Below, piece by piece: positions 25,200 to 37,641 of a DNA stretch of 64,000 bases (within the stretch, counting starts at the first letter, position 1; each line of letters opens with the position of its first letter). Location: contig ARYC01000832.1 of NCBI GenBank assembly GCA_000711775.1, forward strand, positions 53,431 through 117,430. The letters are read 5' to 3'. The notes beneath the pieces were generated by a model. That model was not told where the DNA came from. It was given only the letters and a program-made list of their open reading frames with translations, and ran no database searches. This DNA is from Oxytricha trifallax. Its lineage: Eukaryota > Ciliophora > Spirotrichea > Sporadotrichida > Oxytrichidae. The position numbers were made by a program, and so were the translations under genes.

Positions 25200-26959
25200 T
25201 CATTAGTGATCTGGAGCTCTAGTTAAATCGTTTTCATCATTACTCATCATTCTACTCCCTCCCTGGTTGTTATTGCTTATTAATAATCATTTTAAAGAAT
25301 ACTTTTATCATATTAGTTTTAATTGACATTAATAATAGCCATCGAGGACTGTGCTCTTTTTCTTCTGCCCTAATTGCCTAACGCACTGAAGGCTCTCTTA
25401 ACTGGCGTTGTACTCGTTGTGGTATCGATAAATCCTCCTGCTGGAGATGTTGAGCTCATATCATACTTTCCAAATTCACTGATTATTCTGTAGGACCCAG
25501 GGCCAGGTGTACCGTTTCTCAAAGATAGTACTTGTCTTGTATTGTTGCTCATTGTGCGATTGTTATTTATGCTTAATTTCTTTGCATCCATCGAGAAATT
25601 CAAATTCAAATAAAAGCAATAAGTTGAATCTAGAATAATAAGAAACAATCACATAATTCAACTTATCACAGTTAATAAGGAGAAATTTAATGTAAAATAT
25701 ACTGAATTCAAAGAGTTGATAGCTGTGCTTGTATTATTGTACCCACTAGATCCAAGATTGGTAGATAAACCCCCAAATTTCCTCACTAATGAATTTTTAT
25801 AGGTTGATACGAAATATTGACCTTCTTTATTCAATAAAACTTTTGGATCATATGTACCTGGGCCTGGCGTTGTACTTTCTAAATTTCAAACATAAAATAA
25901 GTTGATTTTATCACTTACTTATTCTCAAAAAGTTTCTGGGGTTTTATGCAAACTTTTACGATCCTGAATTCAAGAACTTGGAGTGAAAGTAGTTTCCCTT
26001 GCTGTTTATTGTTGTATTATCTTGGTAGTAGCCTGGTCCCGGGTATTAGGGATAATTTAGTGCTATAAAACGAGTTTAAAATCAAAATCAGCAGTAAATT
26101 ATATGATAATTTACAAGTCAATGTTTTCATGATATATATATAGTGTATAATAAAACTTACGGAATTCGTGATTATCTCTCTTCCCAATTATAAACTAACG
26201 ATTATCACTCTCCAATTTTTCCACAAATGATTTCAAATCGTAAGTCCCAGGTCCTGGCATCTCAGGGTCTTGCATAAAGGGTTAGGTCTTTGTAAAAACT
26301 CTCTTGTAAACTTCTCTCGATGCTCCGAAACTAAAACCTTTATCTTTTGATTGTTTAAAATCACTCGGCAGTTCGATATAAACTTTATAAGCAGTCAAAA
26401 GCGATCATTATACTCAAAAAATAGTCTAATACGAATATATTTATATATTGAATTTTAGATATCTTCAGTTGTTTTTACAAAATAAGCAGTTTAATTGCCA
26501 CCTCCATAACTATTATTCTTATGATGATTGCTTGGTGTTAAAATTCGATTTCTCTTGCCATCAGGGGATTGAGCCAATTGTTTGAATCTTTAACCAATGC
26601 CAAAACTGGGAGCTCTAGTTGTTCATTAAAACGGTACATCATAGTACAAATCACATCTAAAATTATCATTAAGTTTTCAATGTTTCATTAACAAAGAGAT
26701 TTATAAAGATAGATAAAACTTTATCCCAATTTATATTTATATATTTGCGATTGTGAATTAGAGACTTAATTGAGTTTTACATTAATATTCATTTTTTTAA
26801 ATTTAAAACTTACAGTTATTTCTTGGGTGGCTTGAACCTACGTTCCTTAGGGAAAGAAAACAGTTATTTAGAAGTTGAATTGTTAATGGGGCAATAACCT
26901 GCTAATAATTATTCACCCTGCATGATCATATTCGCTACTCCTACTTCGTTTACAGACAT
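25200..26959 (-). CDS. SHIPPO/ODF3-like (STPGP-repeat) ciliary protein
   Basis: Repeated PGPG-x-Y motifs spaced along the protein (TPGPGSYRI, PGPGTYDP-like, PGPG-Y) are the signature of SHIPPO/ODF3 family proteins. These coat or line axonemal microtubules in cilia and flagella. Starts MSVNEVGVANMIMQGEQLLA. The repeats occur in separate segments (25480-25520, 25850-25870, 26020-26040, 26240-26270) divided by AT-rich insertions. Low-complexity Asn/Gln tail, ending TRAPDHQ-TGA at 25200. Convergent with the coiled-coil gene (243 bp between stops). Borders of internal insertions not resolved. Confidence 0.75.
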
Positions 26960-28239
26960 TAATTAAACTTATTATAATTAAAAGCAATATAATTTAATCA
27001 ATAATATAAGATGCAGTTTTACATTAAATTATATAGGGGGGGTGTCCTATTTATTTGTTGTATTTGTGTATTTTCCTATTATGTTTTTAAAATTAAAATA
27101 AAATGGTTTTCTTGTTAATATTTGTTAAGTAGATATATTCAACAAATAAAAATTTAAAATTAATAAGTTTTTAAAGTAAAAATTGTGATGAAAAATACTT
27201 TAATTATGAGGGATTCATTAAATTTAACTTGTAAATAAAATTAAGTTAATTCAATAACATGCTAATAAAATTATATTGTGTCATGTTCAATTTTAAGATT
27301 CATATTAAATTATAAGTGAATTTACTGTAATATTATTGATATTTGATGATAACATATTGTTTTAAGATCATTTGTTACGATTCATTATTAAAATTTCTCA
27401 ATTAACTCTAGTCATTCATTATCTTTTCACATGTTTTAAATATTTAAAAAAAATATATTTATCGTATAAATTATACTTTTTTATTAATAATTAATCTTAT
27501 TATATTATTTTTATTATGAAAAGAGCTTAAGAATGTTCTTTTAAAGTTTATAGAATAACTAATTAAATATTATTTTTAGTGACAGTACAATTTTTACAAA
27601 GAAGCAGAGCGGACATTATGTTATTTATTTTTTTTAAATTTAAATTTTTTGTATGCATAAATTTGCTCTTATAATGAAAAGTGCACAATCTGATTTTTTA
27701 AATATATAACATCTATTGAGTTTCAATTCAATGCTAATAACTATTTTGACAACCTATTATACTTAAGCATTTTATATTTTTATTTATATATAATATGTTT
27801 GAACGAAGTATTTATAATATTACTGCTTCCTGTAGCTATATTAGCCGCTTAAACCATTTAGCTACTTTCATTTAATTCATTATTTCAATAACTTAATTAT
27901 TTATTTTATATTAATTTTTATAGTAAATATACTTAATTATTTTATAAAAATGATCAATGTTAATCCTTTTTAAATAATATTTCTTGGTTGTTTGCGACTA
28001 TCTGCAAGCACTTTCTATAGGTAAGCTTTCGGTATTTTCTTAAGATTCTAGTGACTTAATTTACTATTGTCTAAGTAAATTTTTGAGAGTTTTTCTTGGT
28101 AGTTTTAATTATTCATAGTGTGTGGTTAATCTATTACGCTCACTCTGTTTGATTGTAATATACATTATTAAAACTTTTAAATTTAGTTGAAAAAAATTAA
28201 GCAATATTTTTAATTAAGGCAATTGATAAGCTGCCAACC
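26960..28239. other. 1.3-kb AT-rich intergenic region
   Basis: Very AT-rich on both strands, with A- and T-runs and no frame longer than chance after reassigning TAA/TAG. No inverted or tandem repeat stands out. It separates two minus-strand genes and is a likely place for germline-limited spacer between two macronuclear chromosomes. Confidence 0.5.
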
Positions 28240-31200
28240 TCATTAGACTTTGTACGTAGATGCTGAGCTTAAGGACCGGTATTAAAAAAAAAAGAACATA
28301 AAAACATTTTTGGTATTAATGTCAAAATAATTGGAGTTCTTAAATGAGTTTCCATATTGCATAATGCCTTATGAATTACCATTTTACTGCCCTTAACCTC
28401 CTCCACTACTACTGTTGTTATTGCTTGATGGTAAATTACTAATATTAGCTGTATTTATGTTCTTTCTGTATGAATTAAGTGGTTAAATGTGCTACTGTTA
28501 CTATAATTATTACTATTGTAGCTGCTATTAGTTCAATTGGTATTATTGCTGTTATAGTTGTTGCTAGTTCTAAAGTATCTATGCTTAGATCCTGCTGCTA
28601 TATTCCCCTGAATTCTATTGTTAATGCTTCATTTCATTCAGGTTTAAGCCAATAAACTCAGTTTTGTTCCTTATGTGTTGATGGCTATTCTACTATAGTT
28701 AAACACTGCTATTTTGCATCATGATAAAGCTTGTATTGCCGTTTGTTTGGTTGCTGTTTTATTGAGGCTATATTTGACTGTTATTCACAGACCCAGCAGT
28801 GTGAACTACGTTTTAAGTTGAGGGGAGACCTGATTAGAAGGGATGATAAGAAATTGATTAAGAGTGTTGTTAAATATTTCTACGGTGAGAATTCTTCGCA
28901 TTGTTATAAAGATCGTTGTTTTCGTTTCTACTTGTATTAAGTTGGGAATTGTTTTGGGATCGTCCTTCACCCATTCCCTTTAAACCTATCTTGCTAAAAC
29001 TTGCTCTAAGAATAAACAATAAAAATTAATGAAAATTTTACTGTTTCAAGTGTTATTGACTCTTTTAATGACTAGATTACTGCTGATTTTTGTTACTCTT
29101 AAAGAAACTTACATTAGTTGCTGGTTGATTTTATTGATCAGACTAAAACAAATTATGAAAATTATTATTTAAACATACATGAACTGGGTTAACATTTAAG
29201 TTAAACTGATTTTTGTTGCTGTTTATCATGTTAATAGACTTAACTAGTTAGTTCATCTGGGCTACATTTAATGAATAAACGATTACTAATAGTTATACCT
29301 TAAGATTTGCTTCTTTTATGTCCATCACTAGTAGATTACTGGACCTAGCTACTTCTTCTAGTAGAGTCTTAATTACCGCTTAGAACACCACCCGAGAGCA
29401 TGCCGTTCCCTCCACTCAAGTTTCCAGCATGATTGAAATTACTCATAGATTTGTTGATGACATCAGTTTGAATAATGTGTTTAGATAATCGATTGTAAGA
29501 GTCCACTAAGTAAGGATTATTGCTTCCATTGTTCATATTAGCGTTTGCATGCGTGCTTAGATTGCCATTGAAACTTCCTGATTTTACATTCCTCTCTGTC
29601 ATGGAGGATTCTCTTTGAATGTCTAGAACGGAAGCTGAGAGTCTTGGGTTAGTGCTTCGTTGCTAACTTGATTCTCTGGAACTATTAGCTGGCTTGTTTA
29701 TTAGCTAATAGTTTCCAATTTCTGAATGAGATCGCAATACATTTTAGGATTTTTAGATTATACCTTGGCGATTTGGGAGATCTTATAAATAAAAGAAATC
29801 TCTTTATAACTTTCGATTATTATAAGCCTAATCAATGATTAAACGGACAATAAATAACTTACAAAATCTTAATAGTCTGCTAATATTGTTGCACTATTCT
29901 AATTTTGCAACTGCTATTCTATAACTTAACTCTCTTACAAATTTTGAAGATTCCTTGAAATTTAAACATTTTCTCTCTTTATTTTATCATATTATCTTTA
30001 TAATTCCTTAATCCTCTCAATTTAGCTTTAATTTTCATTCTTACTCTCTTTCATACTTGTTTCAAGTTCCTTTATTTTCTCAGCCTTGTTCATAAGCTCT
30101 TCTTCTAGAGTTTTAATGATTTTATTTAATTTCTGAATTTCATCTTCGTGTTCTTAACTCGTCTCTTCACAAGAACTTTGAAGCTGATCTCTTTCTTTTG
30201 TAGTTGAGTCTAGCTTCTCTTGTAAACATTCGATGTGAAGTTTCATTTGCTGCTCTACTTTTATGTGGTTTCTGCATTCTGACTCCAAAGCTCTTAAGGC
30301 TTTTTCATATTCTTTGTGAGCAGCTGGGATTGAACAAGTTGATTAAGAATGACTGGAGTTGCTAGAAGCTGGAGATGAAACCTACTCCAATTTAAGCTAA
30401 AGATCTAAAATGCTTGATGTCGGTGTTTTATCATCAATTTTTGGGATTGCCCGCTCTTTCGATTTATTATCTTCCTTAAGATTTTAGTTTTTAAGTTTCT
30501 TCGATTTCTTCTTGCTTTCAAAGTTGATATGTTTAAAAGTGTCTTAGCCCAAGTCTTTCTATTGCTGCTCATTTTCTTCAATCTTCATATTCATAAGTAT
30601 TTCAATAGAACTTTTGATATAATCTATAAGTGTGAAACCATCAACTTCCTTCATCATGTCCTTTTCTTGCTTAAACTGCTCCTCGGTGTAGCAATCTATC
30701 TCGTCATCACTTCGTATTTTTACAGAGAGATAAAGCTCTAGAAGTGCTTCTTTCAAAGTTTCATAGTTCTCTTGATTCACACGAGCTGATTGAGAGAACT
30801 TGTGATGTGAGAATAAATTAAAGTCATTGTTATTATTAAGGTCAGTTGAACCATTTTGTTGATCTGGACTGAGCATGTTAATATCAGCCATCATCTGTTA
30901 TTATTAATTTTTCTAGTTTATTCTATGCTAGCTCCCTAGAAGATTTGATGGTGTTTACTATATTATACTTGACATCATTTTACTGGAGCTTAAGCCAATA
31001 TTCATTGCAGGTAAGGAAGGGCCCATACTATTCGATCCATCTTCAGACAACATATTGTTATTATTTTTTGCCCCAAAGTTGTTTATGTACTAATTATGTT
31101 AAGCATTAAAATTATGCTTATCAAAAGCTTATTATGGAGGCTCATTTGATACATTATCTTCTTCAGAAAATCTTACTGAAGTGCTCTCTTAATGAAGTAT

Positions 31201-31447
31201 CATGTGATTTTATTGTTTATTATTAAGTTATAAATTTTCATAGGGCTTTGCATTTTAGTAACCCTAGTTATTTTAACTCGGTAATGTTTATTACTTAACA
31301 AATTATCTTTCATTGTTTATTGTGCTTGAATCCAGGATTGTAGGCTGCTGAGAGTTACCTTGGAGATGTGTTAAATCTCGCTTCAGTTAAAGCTTTTTAC
31401 TCATCATTATTATAATAATTTTAGTTATAATTGTTTACAAATTTCAT
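28240..31447 (-). CDS. coiled-coil protein with polyGln tail, unknown
   Basis: Starts MKFVNNYNQNYYNNDEQKAL; an upstream ATG at 31461 meets TGA after five codons. Ser/Asn/Gln-rich N-terminus, then a structured segment (YETLKEALLELYLSVKIRSD ... GFTLIDYIKSSIEILMNMKI, about 30565-30770). Strong coiled coil follows (about 29930-30330), then an Asn/Ser/Gly-rich region and a polyGln stretch near 28490-28580 encoded mostly by TAA/TAG. Needs one base less in an AAA near 31330. Start codon is only 134 bp from that of the divergent F-box/WD40 gene, so they probably share a promoter region. The 3' end (about 28240-28340) is uncertain. Function unknown. Confidence 0.65.
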
Positions 31448-31581
31448 TTATTATTATCCATTTTACAGTTTAACATTATCAGTTTGATATTGAATTTTAA
31501 CATTAATTTTAATGCAGTTATAGATTCAAATATTATTTTAGTCTTATAAATTTAAATTTTGCAAAATATTAACAAAAGTTC

Positions 31582-33265
31582 ATGGATATAATAGACCTGA
31601 CGAATATCCCTTAAGATATAGACATTGCAGAATAGATCACAGACTTATCTAAATTTTATATAGTACTAGTATTAAAATTATCTCTCGCTGATGAGAAAGT
31701 TCCAATTTTAACCACCAAGAAGACTTTGAGAAAAGATATATCATTGAGAAATTCAGGAAAACCCAGAGCTCACTTAACTAACATATCGAAATATCTTCAC
31801 ATCCTGATCTTTAATTATTTTTCAGCAAAGGAGATATTCAAAGTATGCTAGATCTCAAGGTCTCTTTTGAATTCTTCTAAATAAGAGGGTATCTGGGAGA
31901 CTTACTTTCCTGATAAAAATAGAATGAAAAAGTTGATTGAATAGTAGGAGAAAGTTTAAAAACCTAAGTCAAAGAAGTAGTTACTTATGATTGAGTTGAA
32001 TGTTGTGCAAAATCTCACTTCTAGAAAGAGATTCCAAAGTTACAATTTAGTAGGCCATGATAAAATGATCACAGCTTTAGACGCTTAGTTTGGACTTATT
32101 TGTAGTGGCGGTAAAGATAATAAGTTTAAGATTTGGGATATTAAAACAAAGAAAGGATATAATTATGATATACACAGTAATTTAATCACATAAGCTTTGG
32201 TTTGGGACGAGAGAAGCGCCATTTCTGCTTCAGTAGATAAGTCTATCAGGTATTGGGATATTAAAGATCAAGAAGATTCTAAACATATGAAAGGGCATTT
32301 AGCTAGTGTTACCTAAATCAAGAGATTAAATAATAGCTATAGTAGATTGGTTAGTGCCTCTTAAGATTCAACTGTTAAGATATGGGATGTCTATTCAGGA
32401 ACCTGCATAAACTCCTATGATGGACATACTGGAGGAATTTCAAAAATAGCTATGAATCAAAATTATTTGGCATCCTATAGTGACTCCGAAGGTGTCTTGA
32501 TTATAAGGGATTTTGAAAGAGGTCAACCCTTAGTTAAGATTTAAAATTTCAAGGAGCTTCTAAACTTACAAATTAGTTAAAGATCACAATTCTAAGTAGG
32601 GTTTGAATTAGGTGATTTAGTTATGCAACAAGACTAGCCATATATGCTTATTACTAGTGAAAGTAAAAGAGTCAGAGTTTGGGATTTAAGACAAGCAGTA
32701 TCTCGTGGAGCGGCCTAGGTATTGGAAGAAAATGATTTTAATACGCTTCCATCTAAAGCTTATAAGATTCCTGATTCCCGCAATTCAAATGAAGGAGTGG
32801 TTACTAAAGCATTCAAAATGCGGTATATTAGTCAGAAGAATCTTTTAGTAACTCATTTCTAAGGTGCAAGAGGGCTAATGACATTTGATTTAAGGAGAGG
32901 GAAATTTTTAGATTCGTATGATTTGCATTATTACCCAATGGTTGACTTTGACTTAGGTAAAGAATAGTTCACAGGCTTAGCAGTAAGTTAATTTCAATTT
33001 ATTAAAAAATTCAATATAGGTTTCTGCCGGGATGACTTATCACAAGCAATATGATTTGAGACCAATTGATTTGAATAAAATTTCCACAGCTCATGACCCA
33101 AATTATATGATATTCCCCGGACACAAGGCATACATAACATAAATTAAGACAGATGAACAATATATCGTAACAGGAGCTAAAAATGGAGAACTAAAAGTAA
33201 TGAATTTCAATGTATTCAAGCAAGATATTCAAAGGGGACCAAATGTTATCACAATTAAAAATTGA
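31582..33265 (+). CDS. F-box/WD40-repeat protein
   Basis: Probable substrate receptor of an SCF-type ubiquitin ligase. An F-box-like segment (ISKYLHILIFNYFSAKEIFK, about 31785-31845, followed by SRSLLNSS and a W) precedes WD40 repeats starting VGHDKMITALDAQFG and including FKIWDI, YWDIKDQ, VKIWDVYSGTC, VRVWDLR and a final PGHKAYITQIKTDEQYIVTG. The gene is one uninterrupted segment with no IES and a single 37-nt GT-AG intron at about 32981-33017, a useful contrast with its neighbours. It ends KN-TGA. No in-frame TGA. WD40 call is strong; F-box call rests on position and hydrophobic pattern. Confidence 0.85.
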
Positions 33266-33399
33266 ATTCATTCATTAATGCTAGTTTTATTGTTTGAAGT
33301 AACTAAGTGTAAACATTATAAATTAATTTAATAAATTTAATAATTTAAATTATAAAACAGGGAGAAACTTTAACCAAAATAACTACTACCTCAAATACA

Positions 33400-34184
33400 A
33401 TGTTCTCTTTACTAAAAGGTTTCTATGACTATATGTTTTAAAAGCCAACTTATAAGGTATTAATAATTGGAGTTGATAATGCAGGTAAAACAGTAAGTCC
33501 AATACTAATTTTATTTAATTTATTTAAAAATACACAAAAGACTTTATCTTGTGATGATATTTGATAATTCCAAAAATTTAAAGTTATAAATTGTCTATAT
33601 TTTGAAACCTTAAACTAAATTTTTAGACCATCTTAGAGCAAATTAAAGCAGTGCACAATTAAAAATCTATGAACTTACAAAAGATTCCTCCCACAATTGG
33701 ATTAAATATTGCCAAGTTAGATAAGCAGTAGGGGGAGTATGTTTTCTGGGATGTAGGGGGTTAGGCAGTCCTAAGAAAAATTTGGAATAAATACTTCTCG
33801 GAATGTCATGGTATAGTCTTCGTGATTGACGGTTCAGATGAAATAAGGTTCTTTTTATAAATTGCCATAATTAAAATAAAAAACATTTTGACCTTTAATT
33901 AAGTCAAGAAATTGCTAATATTATTCTAGGAAGTTAAAGAAACACTTGACGAAGTTTTTGAGGAAGGAAGTGATGTAGAATAGCTGCCAGTGCTATTTTT
34001 ACTGAATAAAATGGATAAGGGAGAATTCAGGGGAGTAGATTTCATAAGTGATAGATTGGCACTAGGAGAAGTCAGATGTCATGAAAGTGTGATTTTACCT
34101 GTAAGTGCTATTGACACGAACGGACTAGAGGCTGCAGTCAATTGGATCATTAATGCTGTTGCAAACAATCCAGTAATTAGATGA
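33400..34184 (+). CDS. ARFRP1: Arf-related small GTPase, ARFRP1/Arl3p-like
   Basis: Arf-family GTPase acting at the trans-Golgi. MFSLLKGFYDYMFQKPTYK matches the N-terminus of ARFRP1. P-loop GVDNAGKT (split by an intron after AAA ACA), switch I PTIGLN, switch II WDVGGQ, and NKMD as the base-specificity motif. C-terminal SAIDTNGLEAAVNWI matches the G5/helix-6 region. Two GT-AG introns: 33495 to about 33627 and about 33848-33931. Length about 185 residues, normal for the family. Ends VIR-TGA. It follows the F-box/WD40 gene by 135 bp. Confidence 0.88.
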
Positions 34185-34256
34185 TTAATCTTTAAATATC
34201 GATTTAAAATTCCTGATTATTTACTTTCAAAATATTCATAGTCTCAAGAAATCTTA

Positions 34257-35176
34257 TATGAAGCAATCTAAGATCATGTCTTATATAAATCTAATCAATA
34301 ACATAATTAATTATAGGGAAGTATTAGGATTGTTTCATAAATGATAACGATTTAAGAAATTATGTTTTCCCTTTCTTGAACATAGATGATCCATACGAAG
34401 CGACTAAAGAAGAAATTCTACGAGCTAAGTGGCTAGAAGAGAATAAGATTCTTCATGGAGATTTCAAATAAAAAAATATAATTAGCCTTTATATGAATGT
34501 TATCCAATTTCAAGCCAGCACAAGCTGATAAAGCTATGGAACGTGTAACCAAATAACAGTTACCAGATATATTTTACATAAGGATATCTTATTATAAATT
34601 ATTCCTATAAAAGTATTAAATATAACTTTAGATATAGTAAACTACATTAAGAAGGTTATCATGATCGATTGGGCTGAAGTTAATTTCATAATTGGTACCA
34701 ATCCAGACTCTTTCATAGAAATAAAATTTGACTAGAAATCCATCGACACCGACCTGGGCTTGAAAGCCTATATGAACACCATGTTAACTACTCATGAGGT
34801 TGTGAGCCAATTTAACCTGAAAAGAGTGTTGAAATTTTGGGGTTTCAGGGACGAAAAGCATGTGTACTTTATGCTGGCTCCATCTTGGATAAAGTTCAAC
34901 CCTTCTCATGTATATCACTCTGTGCTCTCGATGCAGTAGTCTTTAAATTCAGGCAAGGGGTTAAATAATGGGGAGAAAGAGAATGATGAGAATAATGCTA
35001 ATAAATCAGTCAGCACTATTTTGCAATTATATAATGCATTTATGTTTTTAAATTCAGTGTTATCGAATTAATCTTGATTTTACATTAATAATTTGTACAA
35101 GATGAGCTATTAACTGAATAAAAGTAGCAATTAAGTTAAAGACCCATAATTGTATTCTAAAGACATAGATATATGA
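34257..35176 (+). CDS. unknown conserved-looking protein
   Basis: Open segments in a consistent order: DCFINDNDLRNYVFPFLNI with KWLEENKILHGDF, then FKPAQADKAMERVTKQQLPD, then VIMIDWAEVNFIIGTNPDSF ... VLKFWGFRDEKHVYFMLAPS, and a tail that appears to resume after a short insertion (YKMSYQLNKSSNQ ... YSKDIDI-TGA). Well-balanced hydrophobic/polar composition suggests a globular enzyme or adaptor, but I do not recognise the family. Start is uncertain: an ATG at 34257 or 34277 must be joined across an unresolved interruption near 34316. Lies 72 bp downstream of the ARFRP1-like gene and is convergent with RPS18. Confidence 0.5.
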
Positions 35177-35464
35177 TTTTAAGAAAACTTGAATTTAATT
35201 TTGGAATTTACTATTAAATGTTTGCATAATCCCTTTTCAAAATCATCCTGAAAAGATATGAAGATTGTTAGCATTTGATAAATTCATAATCACTAAGCAG
35301 GGTTTGATTATATATTAAGCGCTGTGAATATTAAATAAAGAGGGTATGGATGACATATATATAAATATAAAAATATTGAGTTTTGAGACTGTAAAGATTT
35401 GGGTGGAAACAAGTGTTGTGAGTGACTTGCACTGCACATACCGAGTGGAAAGGAGCGCGCCTGC

Positions 35465-36458
35465 TCACTTCTTCTTGGTGACTCCGAGGGTTCTTCCGGT
35501 TCTACCAGTTGACTTTGTCTTTTGACCTCTGACCTTGTGGCCCAAGAAGTGTCTAAGACCTCTTTATTTAAAAATAAAACTCTGGTTTGTTTTCATAAAT
35601 TTGGGAGCTGAAATCAGTCTGGTAAACTCAATTTTATAATGTTTTGCCCTCTGTTACATCTGATCTTCTTCATTCTTTCCAAATCCTCTCTGAGCTTGGT
35701 GTCCAAAGCGTTGGAGATCAATTGGGTCCAGTTGCCGTCTCTGATATCTCTTTGTCTGTTCAAGAACCATTTGGGAATGTTATAGTCTGCAAATAAAACG
35801 GTAAGAAACAGAGATATCAATACAAATAAGGTTGTTAAGGAATATATTCTCGCTAGATATAGTGCTTAAAATGCTCGCATTGTTTCTTTTACTTACCAGT
35901 GGGCTTAGCGAGGATATTAAATAATTATCAACAATATATGATTGATTTTTGCTTTGAATTATCATATTTAGATATATGATATCGTTGACCTTTTCAATCT
36001 CTTGCTCGGTCAATTCACCAGCTCTCTTGTTAAGGTCGATTTAGGCGATCTTGAGGATAAGGTTGGAGAATCTTCTACCAACACCCTTAATGACTCTTAG
36101 TGCGAACATGACCTTGCGTTTACCCTCGACGTTTGTGTTTTGGATTCTCAAAATGTGAGTGAACTCGTTTGCCTTAGCCAACACGATTGAAGACTACACA
36201 AAAAACAAAGTCAATAACTAGATTCAGACCGCGAAGATGCTCTCGATAATTTTTTATCAAGAGAATATCAACTATATAGCTTGATTATTACACTACAACT
36301 AATTTTTCAATTTTTGCTTTTTAACTTTTTTACCCTTTATTTCGTAATTATTGGTAAAAAATTATTAGCTTTGTCATTTATTCGATAAATTTTACTATTA
36401 TTTAATGGATAATGTCAAGAACAAAACATCGCAAGTAGGAAGAAAGATGCCTTACCAT
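35465..36458 (-). CDS. RPS18: 40S ribosomal protein S18 (uS13)
   Basis: Small-subunit head protein. Assembled sequence reads [18 protein letters not shown] ... [77 protein letters not shown], and a basic tail GRTRGVTKKK-like ending KKK-TGA. That is full family length. The first intron (36194-36455, 262 nt) directly follows the ATG codon, a layout common in ribosomal protein genes. A second GT-AG intron is at 35787-35896. Two IESs (35559, 35913) have clean 5-bp pointers. Together they give the best test case in the window for separating introns from IESs. Confidence 0.95.
35559..35647. other. IES, pointer CCTCT
   Basis: CCTCT at 35559-35563 and 35648-35652. Removing 89 bp restores [13 protein letters not shown] of RPS18 exactly. 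Confidence 0.92.
35913..35978. other. IES, pointer GATAT
   Basis: GATAT at 35913-35917 and 35979-35983. Removing 66 bp joins EIEKVNDI to [13 protein letters not shown] of RPS18, the latter after splicing the adjacent intron. Confidence 0.9.
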
Positions 36459-36713
36459 ATTGCTGCTTGCTTTAGATCTTTTATTAAATAATAATAATCA
36501 CTATACCCTCATATTTATATAACAAATTTAATTCATTAGTAAAATTTCAAACAATATATAAAAAGCACTCTCTTTCTCTCACTAATCTTTTAATTTATTA
36601 ACTAATAACTTTATTAGATAACTATTAATTATTAATCACTATTTATATGTTAAGTGTTAAACTGTTAATTTAACTGTCTATATATAAATTCCAAGGAAAA
36701 CCTCAAAACTCCT

Positions 36714-37273
36714 TCACTATATGCTCTTTTTTAATTCCACTTTTTTGTCTACCGCACCAATTGATGACTTTTTGCTTTTCTTGGAGTTTTTGGGTGAATT
36801 CTTATCGTATTAATCTTCAATTTATTGCATGAGTGTTTCCATACCTGGGTCTTTGCCTTTGTTTGTATTGCTGCCTTTTCTAGTATTAATTTGATTTGAC
36901 TTTTTACTGGCGTTGCTAGAGTCTTGGCGTGGGGAGACTTAATTTTGGGAGGAGGGCTGAACTTAGTTTGATTTTGCGTTCTTAGACTTAGTGCTGCCTT
37001 TTGCAGAAGCTGCTCCTGATATTTAAATTCATCATATTTAGATCATTCAACTAAAGTGTGCTTCATGTTTTATATGCATCTTTATATAAAATGTATTAAT
37101 AGAGATACCTTGATCTCCTCATCAGGGTGATATTAAGTCAAGACACCACTCTTTTTAGTAACAGTCAATTTATTGGAAGACCCCAGTAACTGCCTATTAG
37201 TGGACTAATCCAAATCCTAATCCATAGACTAATCGAGCAAGCCGCTTATGTCTTATTAATGTTATTTAGCCAT
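36714..37273 (-). CDS. small Lys/Ser-rich basic protein, unknown
   Basis: Starts MAKQHQQDISGLLDQSMDQD, then TVTKKSGVLTQYHPDEEIK, an interruption (about 37012-37106, GT-AG-like), and a Lys/Ser/Asn-rich tail with MQQIEDQYDKNSPKNSKKSK ending KKSIQ-TGA. About 150 residues. Two frames stay open after the interruption; I prefer the one with the Ser/Lys-rich composition. Possibly a nuclear or chromatin-associated basic protein, but no domain is seen. Confidence 0.5.
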
Positions 37274-37641
37274 GATGGATTACTTCCCACCAGTTACATG
37301 ACCTGGTTCACTAATCATGATTGAATTATTGTTGTTTATATTGGTTGCGTCTAATCTACTCTGCATCCCTCCCACTTACAATATAAATAACACAAATTAC
37401 CTCACAAACAATTGTAATTATGGCATTTATATCTGGACATATTGTGGTTGTTACCCTCAAACATTTTTTCCACTTCTTCTATTAAAGCTGACTGATGAAT
37501 TTGATTACTGCTTTCTTAATGATGGTCCTGGTGATTGTTTATATAATAATATCTTCATTGATTTATATAGATATAAATGTGAGAATAAAAAATATTAATT
37601 GTAGCTTATGCCATATAAGTGTTAATCCATAACTGAATCTT
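37274..37641. other. spacer with an unconvincing plus-strand frame
   Basis: About 370 bp between two minus-strand genes. The plus strand carries an open frame from 37317 that looks like a signal peptide, a Cys-containing region and, past 37780, a hydrophobic end. That end is antisense to the acidic tail of the gene at 37642-40355, so I treat the frame as doubtful. Confidence 0.35.
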
